The translations under genes were made by a program, and so were the position numbers. Source: Rhodanobacteraceae bacterium (GTDB lineage: Bacteria > Pseudomonadota > Gammaproteobacteria > Xanthomonadales > Rhodanobacteraceae). Taken from it: a stretch of 64,000 nucleotides of DNA. Under the pieces are notes generated by a model. That model was not told the origin of the DNA, ran no database searches, and saw nothing but the letters and a program-made list of their open reading frames with translations. Position 1 is the first letter of the stretch; each line of letters opens with the position of its first letter. The stretch spans positions 1 through 64,000 of the forward strand of contig SCQS01000008.1 of assembly GCA_004299705.1 (NCBI GenBank), given 5' to 3'. Shown piece by piece: positions 27,582 to 38,941 of the stretch.

Positions 27582-28819
27582 GCGTGGCTGCCCGCGTGGC
27601 GCGCCAGCGCAATGACCGCGTTCGGCGTGGCGGCCTTGGACGCAGCTGACTCGACCTGCACCGCCGGCAGCGGCAACGACACTTCGACGCTGGTGCCGCG
27701 CCCGCGCGGCGAGTCGATCATGAGTTCGCCGCCGCGCGCCTCGATGCGCTCGCGCATGCCGGTGAGTCCGTTGCCGCGCTCGTTGACCCCGCCGCGGCCG
27801 TCGTCACGGACGCGCATCACCACGCGCTCAGCGCCCGCAATCACGGTGACCTCGACGCGATTCGCGCGTGCGTGACGCTGGATGTTGGTGACGGCTTCGC
27901 GCAACACCATGGCAAGGCAGGTTTCGATATCGCCCGGCAACGGCTGTGGATCGTGCCAGTACTCCATCTGCGTGCCCGCGGCTTCCAGCAGCAGGCGTGC
28001 CGACGCCAGCTCCGCCGCCATCGCCGCGGCGCGGATGCCGCTGACCGCGCTGCGCACTTGCGACAGCGCCTCACGCGCCACCTTTTCCACATCGGCAATC
28101 TCGCGACGCGCGGCGCGCGGGTCGCGTTCGATCAGGCGGCCGGCCAGTTCCGATTTCAGTGCCACCATCGACAGCGTGTGCCCGAGCAGATCGTGCAGGT
28201 CGCGGCCGATGCGTTCGCGCTCGGCGCTGGCGGCGAGGCGGCGAACCTCGTCGTGCGACAAACGCAATTCGGCCTGCCGCTGCTGCGCGACATTCTGGTA
28301 AATGCCCATGATGCCAACGATCAGGCCGATCAGGATGGCGTTCACCAGATAGGGCCAGGGAAATCCGATCAAGAGCCACTCGACCGAATACAACGCCAGC
28401 AGCGCAAGCATCGACCAGATTGACAACCGCCAGGAGCTGCAGAACGCGGCTACTGCGCATGCATAAATCAGGTATGTCTCGGCGAACGGGTTGAACGGGG
28501 TCAAGGCGACGCCCAGCGCCGCGATGGCGGCGGCGTACCAGAGATTGTGGCGCCGCGAACACGAATACGCCCGCCAGTACAGGAACAAAAAAATCGGCAC
28601 GCTCGCAAGCGTCAGCCACAACCAGTCCCGGAAATGCCTGTCGATGCCGAAGATCGCCGGACCAAACACCCAACCGAGCCATACCAGCGAAAGCAGCGGC
28701 GCGAAACGCAACGCTCGTGGCCCGTAGCGGAACCGTCCGGTCGCCACCATCGAGTCCGGGGCGGCCTTCGTGAAAAGCGTATCGATTTCCGATCTGATCA
28801 TGGGCTTAGCATGCGCCAA
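27578..28819 (-). CDS. DesK-like sensor histidine kinase
   Basis: A 413-residue kinase. Six or so membrane segments fill residues about 35-180 (for example LWLTLASVPIFLFLYW and LLALYSVEWLLIGFPW). The dimerisation and phosphotransfer part (HisKA_3) has the conserved His in ERIGRDLHDLLGHTLSMVA, and the ATPase has REAVTNIQRHARAN (N box) and RDDGRGG...GNGLTGMRERIEARGG (G boxes). Its closest plan is DesK, which senses membrane fluidity; no desaturase gene is nearby, so the signal is unknown. It starts 6 bp after the ICMT-like gene, which is in the same operon. Confidence 0.92.
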   Translation of the reverse strand: MAHAKPMIRSEIDTLFTKAAPDSMVATGRFRYGPRALRFAPLLSLVWLGWVFGPAIFGIDRHFRDWLWLTLASVPIFLFLYWRAYSCSRRHNLWYAAAIAALGVALTPFNPFAETYLIYACAVAAFCSSWRLSIWSMLALLALYSVEWLLIGFPWPYLVNAILIGLIVGIMGIYQNVAQQRQAELRLSHDEVRRLAASAERERIGRDLHDLLGHTLSMVALKSELAGRLIERDPRAARREIADVEKVAREALSQVRSAVSGIRAAAMAAELASARLLLEAAGTQMEYWHDPQPLPGDIETCLAMVLREAVTNIQRHARANRVEVTVIAGAERVVMRVRDDGRGGVNERGNGLTGMRERIEARGGELMIDSPRGRGTSVEVSLPLPAVQVESAASKAATPNAVIALARHAGSHA

Positions 28820-28825
28820 CCCTGG

Positions 28826-29419
28826 CTACCACACAAACGGAACGAACCGCTTGGTACGCCGCATGTATTCACGGTACGCGTTGCCGATGCCCTCGCACAG
28901 CGCGCGTTCCTCCACGCGTACCCGATATTCGTAGCCGATCAGCGTGCCCAATGCGACCAACAGCAGGCTGAGCCAATTGGTCATCGCCAGTCCCAGGCCC
29001 AGAATGGTGACCATCGCGCCGGTATAGGAAGGATGGCGTATCAACCGGTACGGCCCGGTCTCCACCACATACTGCCCTTCGCGCGTCGCCACGCTGCGGG
29101 TGAAAAACCGGCCCAGCACCTTGATCGCATACCAGCGGAACGCGGTACCGGCAAGCATCAGCACGATCCCAACCCAGAACACCGACGGCTGCTGCCAGGC
29201 GATCGTGGTCGCCGGAACCCCGAACGCCGCGAAGAACGCCAGGAAGATTCCCGCGAACATCGACACCATGATCAGCGCGTACGAACCCCGATCGCGCCTG
29301 ACCGCGCCCTTCTCGGGGTTCTGGAAGAACGTACCAATCCACTCCGGCGCGTAGCAAAGGATAAGTGCCGCATCGAGCACCAGCAGGTGGAAGTGCGATT
29401 GCGCGATCAACCCTTGCAT
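28826..29419 (-). CDS. Isoprenylcysteine carboxyl methyltransferase (ICMT)-like membrane protein
   Basis: A 197-residue integral membrane protein with about five hydrophobic segments and the SAM-binding ICMT/PEMT-type motif GPYRLIRHPSYTGAMVTILG, then EERALCEGIGNAYREYMRRT near the end. In bacteria such proteins methylate unknown substrates, perhaps lipids. The start at 29419 is chosen because it precedes the first membrane segment. It lies 6 bp before the sensor kinase gene, so a shared membrane-related role is plausible but not shown. Confidence 0.85.
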   Translation of the reverse strand: MQGLIAQSHFHLLVLDAALILCYAPEWIGTFFQNPEKGAVRRDRGSYALIMVSMFAGIFLAFFAAFGVPATTIAWQQPSVFWVGIVLMLAGTAFRWYAIKVLGRFFTRSVATREGQYVVETGPYRLIRHPSYTGAMVTILGLGLAMTNWLSLLLVALGTLIGYEYRVRVEERALCEGIGNAYREYMRRTKRFVPFVW

Positions 29420-29638
29420 GGAGGTTCCCGGAGCGGCGACGTTTGCATGAGGCCAGTGTGCCGCGCGTGCGGCGGGCGCGCCATCCGCCGCCGTCAAGCA
29501 TCGCACCTGACAGCCGTCATGCACCCACCACGGGGTTACGCCGGGCCGGCCCGCCTGCTAGAATCATCGGACGTTTTCTTTTCTGTGTTAATCACTTACG
29601 GGCGCGGCCTCGCCGGCGGCGCCACGCTGGAGGCTCCC

Positions 29639-31144
29639 ATGAAACCGATCGACATGCTGCGCGACGTGCGCAACCAGGGCGGCAAGGTCCGCACCCACGG
29701 GCTGGACGACGCCACCGTCGAGCGATTCGCTGGACAGGATGCCGACCTCGCCGGTGCGATCGCCGACGCGCACGCAAACTTCATGCAATTGAAGTCGCAG
29801 CACCCCGAAGTGCTGGGCGTGGACGAGGACGCGCAACTGCACGCGGTGTCGTCCGGTTTCGTCAACTTCTACCCCGACGACGCGGTGTGCCCGTTCATCC
29901 CACTGGCCGCGCGCGGCGCGTGGCTCGTCACCCTGAAGGGCGCGGTGCTGTACGACTGCGGCGGCTACGGCATGCTCGGCTTCGGCCACAACCCGCCGGC
30001 GGTGATGAAGGCCCTGTCCAAGCCGCAGGCGATGGCCAACGTGATGACGCCGTCGCTGGCGCAACACGCTTTCAGCGAAGCCCTGCGCCGAGAAATCGGG
30101 CACCGCTCCGGCAAGCACCCGTTCGCGAAGTTCATGTGCCTCAACTCGGGTTCGGAATCGGTGACGCTGGCCGCGCGCATCGCCGACGTCAACGCCAAAC
30201 TGATGACCGATCCGGGTGCGAAATACGCCGGCCGCACGATCAAGCGCCTCGTGGTCAAGGGCGCATTCCACGGCCGCACCGAGCGTCCGGCGCTGTATTC
30301 GGATTCTTCGCGCAAGGCTTACGTGAACAACCTTGCCAGTTTCCGCGACGAGCACTCTGTGGTCGTGATTGCGCCGTATGACGTGGCCGCGTTGCGCCAT
30401 GCGTTCGACGAAGCCGAAAAGAACGGCTGGTTCTTCGAGGCGATGTTCCTCGAACCCGTGATGGGCGAAGGCGATCCCGGCCGCGCGGTCACCACCGAGT
30501 TTTACGCAGCCGCGCGCGAACTGACGCAGGCGCACGGCTCGCTGCTGCTGGTCGATTCGATCCAGGCCGGCCTGCGCGCGCAGGGCGTGCTCTCGATCGT
30601 CGACTACCCCGGCTTCGAGAAACTGCCGGCGCCGGACATGGAAACCTATTCCAAGGCGCTCAACGGCGGCCAGTTCCCGCTGTCGGTGCTGGCTCTGAAC
30701 GAACGTACCGCCGGCCTGTACCGCAAGGGCATCTACGGCAACACCATGACCGGCAACCCGCGCGCGCTCGACATCGCCTGCGCGGTGCTGGCCGAGATCA
30801 CGCCGGAGCTGCGCGCCAACATCCGCGAGCGCGGCGCCGAGCTGGTGAAGAAACTTTCCGCGCTCAAGGACGAACTCGGCGGCTTGATCACCAAGGTACA
30901 GGGCACCGGCCTGCTGTTCTCTTGCGAACTGGCGCCGCAGTTCAAGTGCTTCGGCGCGGGTTCGATCGAGGAATACATGCGCGAGCGCGGCATCAACGTG
31001 ATCCACGGCGGCGCCAACTCGCTGCGCTTCACCCCGCACTTCTCGATCAACGAAGCCGAGGTCGACCTGCTGGTTTCACACGTGCGCGAAGCACTGAAGA
31101 AAGGCCCGCGCCAGGAAGTGGAAGCCAAGCGCGCCGCGGCGTAA
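29639..31144 (+). CDS. Class III PLP-dependent aminotransferase
   Basis: A 501-residue enzyme of fold type I. Seen are CLNSGSESVTLAARIADVNA (PLP-phosphate contact), VKGAFHGRTERPALYSDSS, MFLEPVMGEGDPG, LLVDSIQAGLRAQG with the conserved Asp, and the Schiff-base Lys339 in YSKALNGGQFPLS. The C-terminus has GGANSLRFTPHFSINEAEVD. Related enzymes act on omega-amino groups (lysine, ornithine, GABA); the substrate here cannot be decided. It starts with a strong GGAGG site. A stem-loop follows the stop. Confidence 0.88.
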   Translation: MKPIDMLRDVRNQGGKVRTHGLDDATVERFAGQDADLAGAIADAHANFMQLKSQHPEVLGVDEDAQLHAVSSGFVNFYPDDAVCPFIPLAARGAWLVTLKGAVLYDCGGYGMLGFGHNPPAVMKALSKPQAMANVMTPSLAQHAFSEALRREIGHRSGKHPFAKFMCLNSGSESVTLAARIADVNAKLMTDPGAKYAGRTIKRLVVKGAFHGRTERPALYSDSSRKAYVNNLASFRDEHSVVVIAPYDVAALRHAFDEAEKNGWFFEAMFLEPVMGEGDPGRAVTTEFYAAARELTQAHGSLLLVDSIQAGLRAQGVLSIVDYPGFEKLPAPDMETYSKALNGGQFPLSVLALNERTAGLYRKGIYGNTMTGNPRALDIACAVLAEITPELRANIRERGAELVKKLSALKDELGGLITKVQGTGLLFSCELAPQFKCFGAGSIEEYMRERGINVIHGGANSLRFTPHFSINEAEVDLLVSHVREALKKGPRQEVEAKRAAA

Positions 31145-31171
31145 CCACCACGGCTAACGCGTAGTTAACAC

Positions 31172-31224
31172 AACGCCTGCCGCAGCCTGAATCGGCACAC
31201 GCCATTCGGGTTTCGGCAGGCGTT
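31172..31224 (+). terminator. Stem-loop after the aminotransferase gene
   Basis: AACGCCTGCCG at 31172-31182 pairs with CGGCAGGCGTT at 31214-31224, with a smaller inner stem. CGTTTA follows. It is 27 bp after the stop codon. The T-run is short, so termination strength is uncertain. Confidence 0.55.
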
Positions 31225-31307
31225 CGTTTAGCCGCATCCGCGAAGGCGGGGGTATAGTGCGCAACGTCGGCAACCGCCGGCACCTAACTTCTACCAGGAG
31301 AGAAGTC

Positions 31308-31664
31308 ATGCGGATCCGTACCTCGATGTTGGCGATGGGCCTGATCCTCGGCGCGCTGGCCGCCGCCCCGGCGTTTGCCGCCGGCGCCCCGGCCCCGGCG
31401 CAGAAAACCGAGCACAAAGCCCTGACGCCGCAACAGGAAAAGATGGCCACCTGCAGCCATGAATCCAAGGGGATGAAGGGCGAGGCCCACAAGAAGTTCA
31501 TGAGCGACTGCCTGCACGGCAAGACCACCGCTGCGGCAACGCCGATGGAGAGCCACAAGACCTCGCAGCGTGAAAAAATGAAGACCTGCAACGCGGAAGC
31601 CAAGACCAAGGCCCTGAAGGGCGCCGCGCGCAAGAGCTTCATGAGCACCTGCCTGAAAGGCTGA
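31308..31664 (+). CDS. psiF: PsiF-repeat exported protein
   Basis: A 118-residue secreted protein. The signal peptide (MLAMGLILGALAAAPAFA) is followed by two PsiF repeats, each with paired Cys: EKMATCSHESKGMKGEAHKK...SDCLHG, then EKMKTCNAEAKTKALKGAAR...STCLKG. PsiF is phosphate-starvation-inducible in E. coli, with no known activity. The ATG at 31308 follows AGGAGAG. It is a single-gene unit closed by a strong terminator. Confidence 0.92.
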   Translation: MRIRTSMLAMGLILGALAAAPAFAAGAPAPAQKTEHKALTPQQEKMATCSHESKGMKGEAHKKFMSDCLHGKTTAAATPMESHKTSQREKMKTCNAEAKTKALKGAARKSFMSTCLKG

Positions 31665-31690
31665 TCGCGGTCGTTTCACGCAACACCGAA

Positions 31691-31716
31691 CGCCCGGCAT
31701 CCGCCGGGCGTTTTTT
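31691..31716 (+). terminator. Rho-independent terminator of psiF
   Basis: CGCCCGGC-ATCC-GCCGGGCG is a perfect 8-bp GC stem directly followed by TTTTTT, 27 bp after the psiF stop. Confidence 0.92.
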
Positions 31717-31753
31717 GTGCGCGGGGAATTTGCGCCGTGCAGGCGCGGCAGCG

Positions 31754-32356
31754 TCAGTGCAGCCACCACCACAGCAGCAGCGCCGCCACGATCGCGACCA
31801 CCACCCAGCCTGCGGCTTCGATGTGCTTGTGCAACGCCTTCTCGGCGCGTTCGCCGCCCAGCCGGATCAAGCCCGCGACCAGGAACACGCGCTTGCCGCG
31901 CCCGACCGCGATGCCGCCGAGGAACGGCAGGATAGGCATACCGACGATGCCGCAGGCCCAGCTCGCGACCTTCATCGGGATCGGCACGAAGCCCGCGGCC
32001 ACCAGCAGCCAGAACGCTTTCCACGGATGCGCCTGGGCATCCGCGCCCAGCGTGCGCACCAGCGACTCCAGGTGCGGCAACCAGCCCATCTGCGCCAGCA
32101 GCGGCTTCACTGCATCGAATGCGTAGTGTCCGAGCGCATAGCCGACCAGCGATCCAAGCAGCGAAAAGAACAGGCTCAGCGAGGCGAACTGCCACCAGCG
32201 GCGCGGCTTCGCCAGCGTCATCGGCGCCAGCATGATCTCCGGCGCGACCGGAAAGATGAAGGCCTCGACAAAACTCAAGCCAGCCAAGGCAACATCGGCA
32301 CGCGGCTTGGCGGCCCACTCGATGGCTTTTTCGTACAGCGGTTGAAAGAGACGCAT
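31754..32356 (-). CDS. YqaA/SNARE-associated (DedA-like) inner membrane protein
   Basis: A 200-residue membrane protein of the VTT/DedA-like YqaA group: SFVEAFIFPVAPEIMLAPMT near the start, SLLGSLVGYALGHYAF, and LVAAGFVPIPMKVASWACG, ending in a hydrophobic tail. DedA relatives act in lipid scrambling and envelope upkeep. In Xanthomonas it follows pcm, as here, although a family B repeat separates them. The usual next gene, nlpD, is not present. Confidence 0.88.
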   Translation of the reverse strand: MRLFQPLYEKAIEWAAKPRADVALAGLSFVEAFIFPVAPEIMLAPMTLAKPRRWWQFASLSLFFSLLGSLVGYALGHYAFDAVKPLLAQMGWLPHLESLVRTLGADAQAHPWKAFWLLVAAGFVPIPMKVASWACGIVGMPILPFLGGIAVGRGKRVFLVAGLIRLGGERAEKALHKHIEAAGWVVVAIVAALLLWWWLH

Positions 32357-32432
32357 CAGGCGGTCATCCGGCGAGCGCCCGATGGCGCGAAGTGACGATC
32401 AGGGCACAGGCAATAACATCAATAACATATTG

Positions 32433-32556
32433 CGTCATTCCGGGGCCGCTCGCGTCGTTTGCGAGTGGAACCCGGAATCCAGCCTTGGTTTCAACAACCA
32501 TAAAGGCGGATTCCGGGGCCATCGCCAGTGAACCTGGCGATGGCCCCGGAATGACG
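32433..32556. repeat. Palindromic repeat, family B
   Basis: A 124-bp element bounded by CGTCATTCCGGGGCC and GGCCCCGGAATGACG, with inner hairpins CGCTCGCGTCGTTTGCGAG and ATCGCCAGTGAACCTGGCGAT (key stems only). It sits between yqaA and pcm. Confidence 0.85.
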
Positions 32557-32608
32557 ATGTCCGTGTGGCTACGCCCAAGAGGCCGGCCGATGGCGACCCA
32601 ATCGCACC

Positions 32609-33304
32609 TCAACCCAATCCGCCCAACAACGGCACGAAGCTGACCGCTTCCAGATCCTCGCGATGCCACGCATCACCCCCGCGCCGAAAACGCGTGAGCC
32701 GCTGCGCACCCGCCGGCCCCAGCGGCGCGACCAGCACGCCGCCGTCGCGCAATTGTTCGCACAGCGCGCGCGGCACCGATTCACCCGCGGCGGTCAAGAT
32801 GATCGCGTCGAACGGCGCCTCGGCGGGCCAGCCGATGTTGCCGTCGTCGTGGCGCGAGCGGATGTTCTCCATTTTCATGCTGCGGAACAGGCGCCGCGCC
32901 TTGCGCAGCAGTTCCTCGATGCGTTCGACCGTGTAAACAGTCCCCACCAGCCCCGACAGCACCGCCGCCTGGTAACCCGAGCCGGTACCGATCTCCAGCA
33001 CGCGCTCCGGCACGGCGTGTTCGATCAAGAGTTCGGTCATCCTGGCTACCACCCACGGCTGCGAGATGGTCTGGCCCAGCCCGATCGGCAGCGCGGTGTT
33101 CTCGTAGGCACGCGCGGCCAGCGCTTCGTCGATGAACAGATGCCGCGGCGTGGTGCGGATCACGTCCAGCACGCGCGGGTCGCCGATGTCTTCCGCGCGC
33201 AACGTAGCGACCAGGCGGTCGCGCGCACGCTGCGAAGTCATCCCGTGCCCGCGCGCGGATACGGCGGCGGCGCCGAACAGGCCGCTCCCGGACAATGTGT
33301 TCAT
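32609..33304 (-). CDS. pcm: Protein-L-isoaspartate O-methyltransferase
   Basis: A 231-residue repair enzyme that methylates isoaspartyl residues with SAM. Motifs: [19 protein letters not shown], the SAM-binding [16 protein letters not shown], and DAIILTAAG. The start at 33304 overlaps the surE stop (ATGA); a Met at residue 22 is an alternative. The surE-pcm pairing is conserved in many bacteria. Confidence 0.95.
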   Translation of the reverse strand: MNTLSGSGLFGAAAVSARGHGMTSQRARDRLVATLRAEDIGDPRVLDVIRTTPRHLFIDEALAARAYENTALPIGLGQTISQPWVVARMTELLIEHAVPERVLEIGTGSGYQAAVLSGLVGTVYTVERIEELLRKARRLFRSMKMENIRSRHDDGNIGWPAEAPFDAIILTAAGESVPRALCEQLRDGGVLVAPLGPAGAQRLTRFRRGGDAWHREDLEAVSFVPLLGGLG

Positions 33305-34095
33305 GCAGCCTGCTCCCCCTGCAGTTCCGCGCTCAACCCGCCGATCCATTTCGATACGTTTTCCAGCGCCTGGAAGCGCGTGAGGTCGACATGGATCGGC
33401 GTCACCGACACGAAACCGCGGCGCACCGCATCGAAATCGGTACCGGGTCCGGCGTCGTCGGCATCGCCCGCGGCGCCGATCCACCACACCGTGCGTCCGC
33501 GCGGATCGCGCTGCGCGATGCAGGGCGAAGCGCGATGGCGACTGCCCAGGCGCGTCACCTCGAAGCCCTGGATTTCCGGCCACGCACGATCCGGCACGTT
33601 GACGTTGAGAATGGTATCGGCCGGCAGCGGATCGACCACGAGACGTTTGATCAGCAGCAGCGCCGCGCGCGCGGCGGAATCGAAATGATGGCCTTGTCCG
33701 TCGTGATGCTCGCCCGGCCCCGCCAGCGACACCGCGATCGCGGGAAGCCCGAGGAAACGACCTTCCATCGCCGCCGAGACGGTGCCGGAATAAATCACGT
33801 CGTCGCCGAGGTTGGCCGAATTGTTGATCCCGGAGATCACGATGTCGGGCTCGTCGTCGAGCAGGCCCGACAACGCCAGGTGCACGCAATCGGTTGGCGT
33901 GCCGGCCACGCGATAGCGGCCGTCTTCCAGGTGCACGACCCGCACCGGCTGGTCGAGGGTCAACGAATTGCTGGCGCCGGAACGATCGCGGTCGGGCGCA
34001 ACCACCGTCACGTCCCCCAGTTCGGCCAAGTGTCCGGCGAGCACACGGATGCCTGGTGCATCCACGCCGTCGTCATTGCTCAGCAGCACCCGCAT
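33301..34095 (-). CDS. surE: 5'/3'-nucleotidase SurE
   Basis: A 264-residue survival protein that dephosphorylates nucleoside monophosphates and short polyphosphate. The metal-binding N-terminus [15 protein letters not shown] carries Asp8 and Asp9; [12 protein letters not shown] and [20 protein letters not shown] complete the active site. The ATG at 34095 is preferred over the extended frame beginning at 34137. In this lineage truD normally lies directly upstream; here ftsB does. Confidence 0.96.
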   Translation of the reverse strand: MRVLLSNDDGVDAPGIRVLAGHLAELGDVTVVAPDRDRSGASNSLTLDQPVRVVHLEDGRYRVAGTPTDCVHLALSGLLDDEPDIVISGINNSANLGDDVIYSGTVSAAMEGRFLGLPAIAVSLAGPGEHHDGQGHHFDSAARAALLLIKRLVVDPLPADTILNVNVPDRAWPEIQGFEVTRLGSRHRASPCIAQRDPRGRTVWWIGAAGDADDAGPGTDFDAVRRGFVSVTPIHVDLTRFQALENVSKWIGGLSAELQGEQAA

Positions 34096-34185
34096 CGCCG
34101 ATTCCAATCCCGAAACAGAAAACCGTGCTTCACGCACAAGCCACGAGTTTAGCCGATCGCGCGCAGTGCCGACCCATGCAACGCG
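34096..34185. other. 90-bp junction where ispD, ispF and truD are normally found
   Basis: In E. coli and Xanthomonas the order is ftsB-ispD-ispF-truD-surE. Here only 90 bp separate the ftsB stop from the surE start and no remnant of the three genes can be seen. No palindromic repeat is present in the junction. Confidence 0.9.
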
Positions 34186-34527
34186 TCAATGACTGGATGA
34201 CGCCGACGCAGGCGAAGTCGACGCAGGCGCCGCGGCACTGGCCGATCCGGCCGGCGTATTGACCACTTGGTAGAACACCTCGCCGGGCTTGATCAGTCCA
34301 AGCTGCGAACGCGCACGCGCCTCGACCGCGTCCTGTCCATGCTTCAGGTCTTCCACGTCCGCATGCAGCGCGTCGTTGCGCTGCTTCAACTTGGCGTTCT
34401 GCGCCTGTTGCTCGGCCACACGCGCGCGGATCGCGCGCAAGTCGCGCATGCCGCCGTCGCCAACCCACAGCTTGATCTGCAGGCCGATCAACAGGGCGAT
34501 CAGGATCAGGGCAATCCAGCGAAGCAT
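34186..34527 (-). CDS. ftsB: Cell division protein FtsB
   Basis: A 113-residue bitopic protein with one membrane helix (WIALILIALLIGLQIKLW), a leucine-zipper-like coiled coil at about 30-70 (RVAEQQAQNAKLKQRNDALH), and the conserved ARSQLGLIKPGEVFYQVV. FtsB, with FtsL and FtsQ, activates septal wall synthesis. The Ala/Ser/Pro tail after residue 92 is low complexity. It follows eno, as in most gammaproteobacteria. Confidence 0.95.
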   Translation of the reverse strand: MLRWIALILIALLIGLQIKLWVGDGGMRDLRAIRARVAEQQAQNAKLKQRNDALHADVEDLKHGQDAVEARARSQLGLIKPGEVFYQVVNTPAGSASAAAPASTSPASASSSH

Positions 34528-34575
34528 GCGTGGCTGATAACCGCAAGGATGAATGGCTTTGAGAGCAGAGCTTTG

Positions 34576-34664
34576 GACACGGATTTACGCGGATAAACGC
34601 GGATCAAATCCGGACTGGGCACACCTTTGCAAAAAATCCGTGTTCATCCGCGTTGATCCGCGTC
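34576..34664. repeat. Palindromic repeat, family A
   Basis: Left arm GACACGGATTTACGCGGATA and right arm ending TCATCCGCGTTGATCCGCGTC form a long imperfect hairpin between eno and ftsB (174-bp spacer), which are otherwise usually close together. Confidence 0.85.
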
Positions 34665-34701
34665 GAAACGCTTCTGCAATTCTGCGTTGGTCGCCAACCC
34701 G

Positions 34702-36078
<1,377 letters not shown>

Positions 36079-36084
<6 letters not shown>

Positions 36085-36900
36085 AAGCGGGGACTGCTTG
36101 GCCACCGCGTCCAGTTTCATCAAATCTTCCAGCAACGCCTCCATCTTGCCCAGCGGCCACGCGTTCGGGCCATCGGACAGCGCCTTGTCCGGATCGGGAT
36201 GCGTTTCCATGAATACGCCCGCGACGCCCACCGCGACGGCTGCGCGCGCCAGCACCGGCACGAATTCGCGCTGGCCACCGGACTTGGTGCCCTGCCCGCC
36301 CGGCAGCTGCACCGAGTGCGTGGCGTCGAACACCACCGGGCAATTCGTCTCGCGCATCACCGCCAGCGAGCGCATGTCGGAAACGAGGTTGTTGTAGCCG
36401 AAGCTGGCGCCGCGCTCGCAGACGAGGATCCGCTCGTTGCCGACCGCGCGCGCCTTCTCCACGACATTTTTCATATCCCACGGCGACAGGAACTGGCCCT
36501 TCTTGATGTTGACCGGCTTGCCTTGCTGAGCGACCTTCTGGATGAAATCGGTCTGCCGGCACAGAAACGCCGGCGTCTGCAGCACGTCCACGACTTCCGC
36601 GACTTCATCGAAGGGCGTGTATTCGTGCACGTCGGTGAGCACCGGCACGCCGACCTGTTTCTTCACTTCGCCGAGGATGCGCAGGCCCTCTTCCATCCCG
36701 AGCCCGCGGAAACTTTTGCCGGATGTACGGTTGGCCTTGTCGAAGCTGGACTTGAAGATGAAGTTGACGCCGAGTCTGCCAGTGATCTCCTTGAGCGTGC
36801 CTGCGGTATCGATCTGCAGTTGTTCGGATTCGACCACGCAGGGACCCGCGATCAGGAATAAAGGTTGGTCGAGGCCGACTTCGAAGCCGCACAAATTCAT
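36079..36900 (-). CDS. kdsA: 3-deoxy-8-phosphooctulonate synthase (KDO-8-P synthase)
   Basis: A 273-residue aldolase condensing PEP with arabinose 5-phosphate for the LPS inner core. Motifs: [47 protein letters not shown] and the later [20 protein letters not shown]. The stop TAG is formed by the family E repeat, so the protein ends KQSPLL. The start lies six bases after GAGGGG of a family C repeat, which may serve as its ribosome binding site. Confidence 0.97.
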
Positions 36901-36906
36901 GCAGAA

Positions 36907-37057
36907 CCCCTCTCCCCTCGGGAGAGGGGCTGGGGTGAGGGTCCGGTTACCCGAACAGACAAAACTTTGCGAAGAACGTCATTCATGCAAGTTTGAAATT
37001 TCCTTTCCATGCGTACCCTCACTCGCCCTGCGGGCACCCTCTCCCGGAGGGAGAGGG
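36907..37057. repeat. Palindromic repeat, family C
   Basis: The modules CCCCTCTCCCCTCGGGAGAG and CCCTCTCCCGGAGGGAGAGG flank a middle with GGGTGAGGG and CCCTCAC, like the copy at 7716-7849. It fills the pyrG-kdsA gap and reaches within 6 bp of the kdsA start and 8 bp of the pyrG stop. Confidence 0.82.
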
Positions 37058-37065
37058 AAAAAGCA

Positions 37066-38905
<1,840 letters not shown>

Positions 38906-38941
38906 GGTTTACAATGACGATTTACGTCGACGACCATCACC

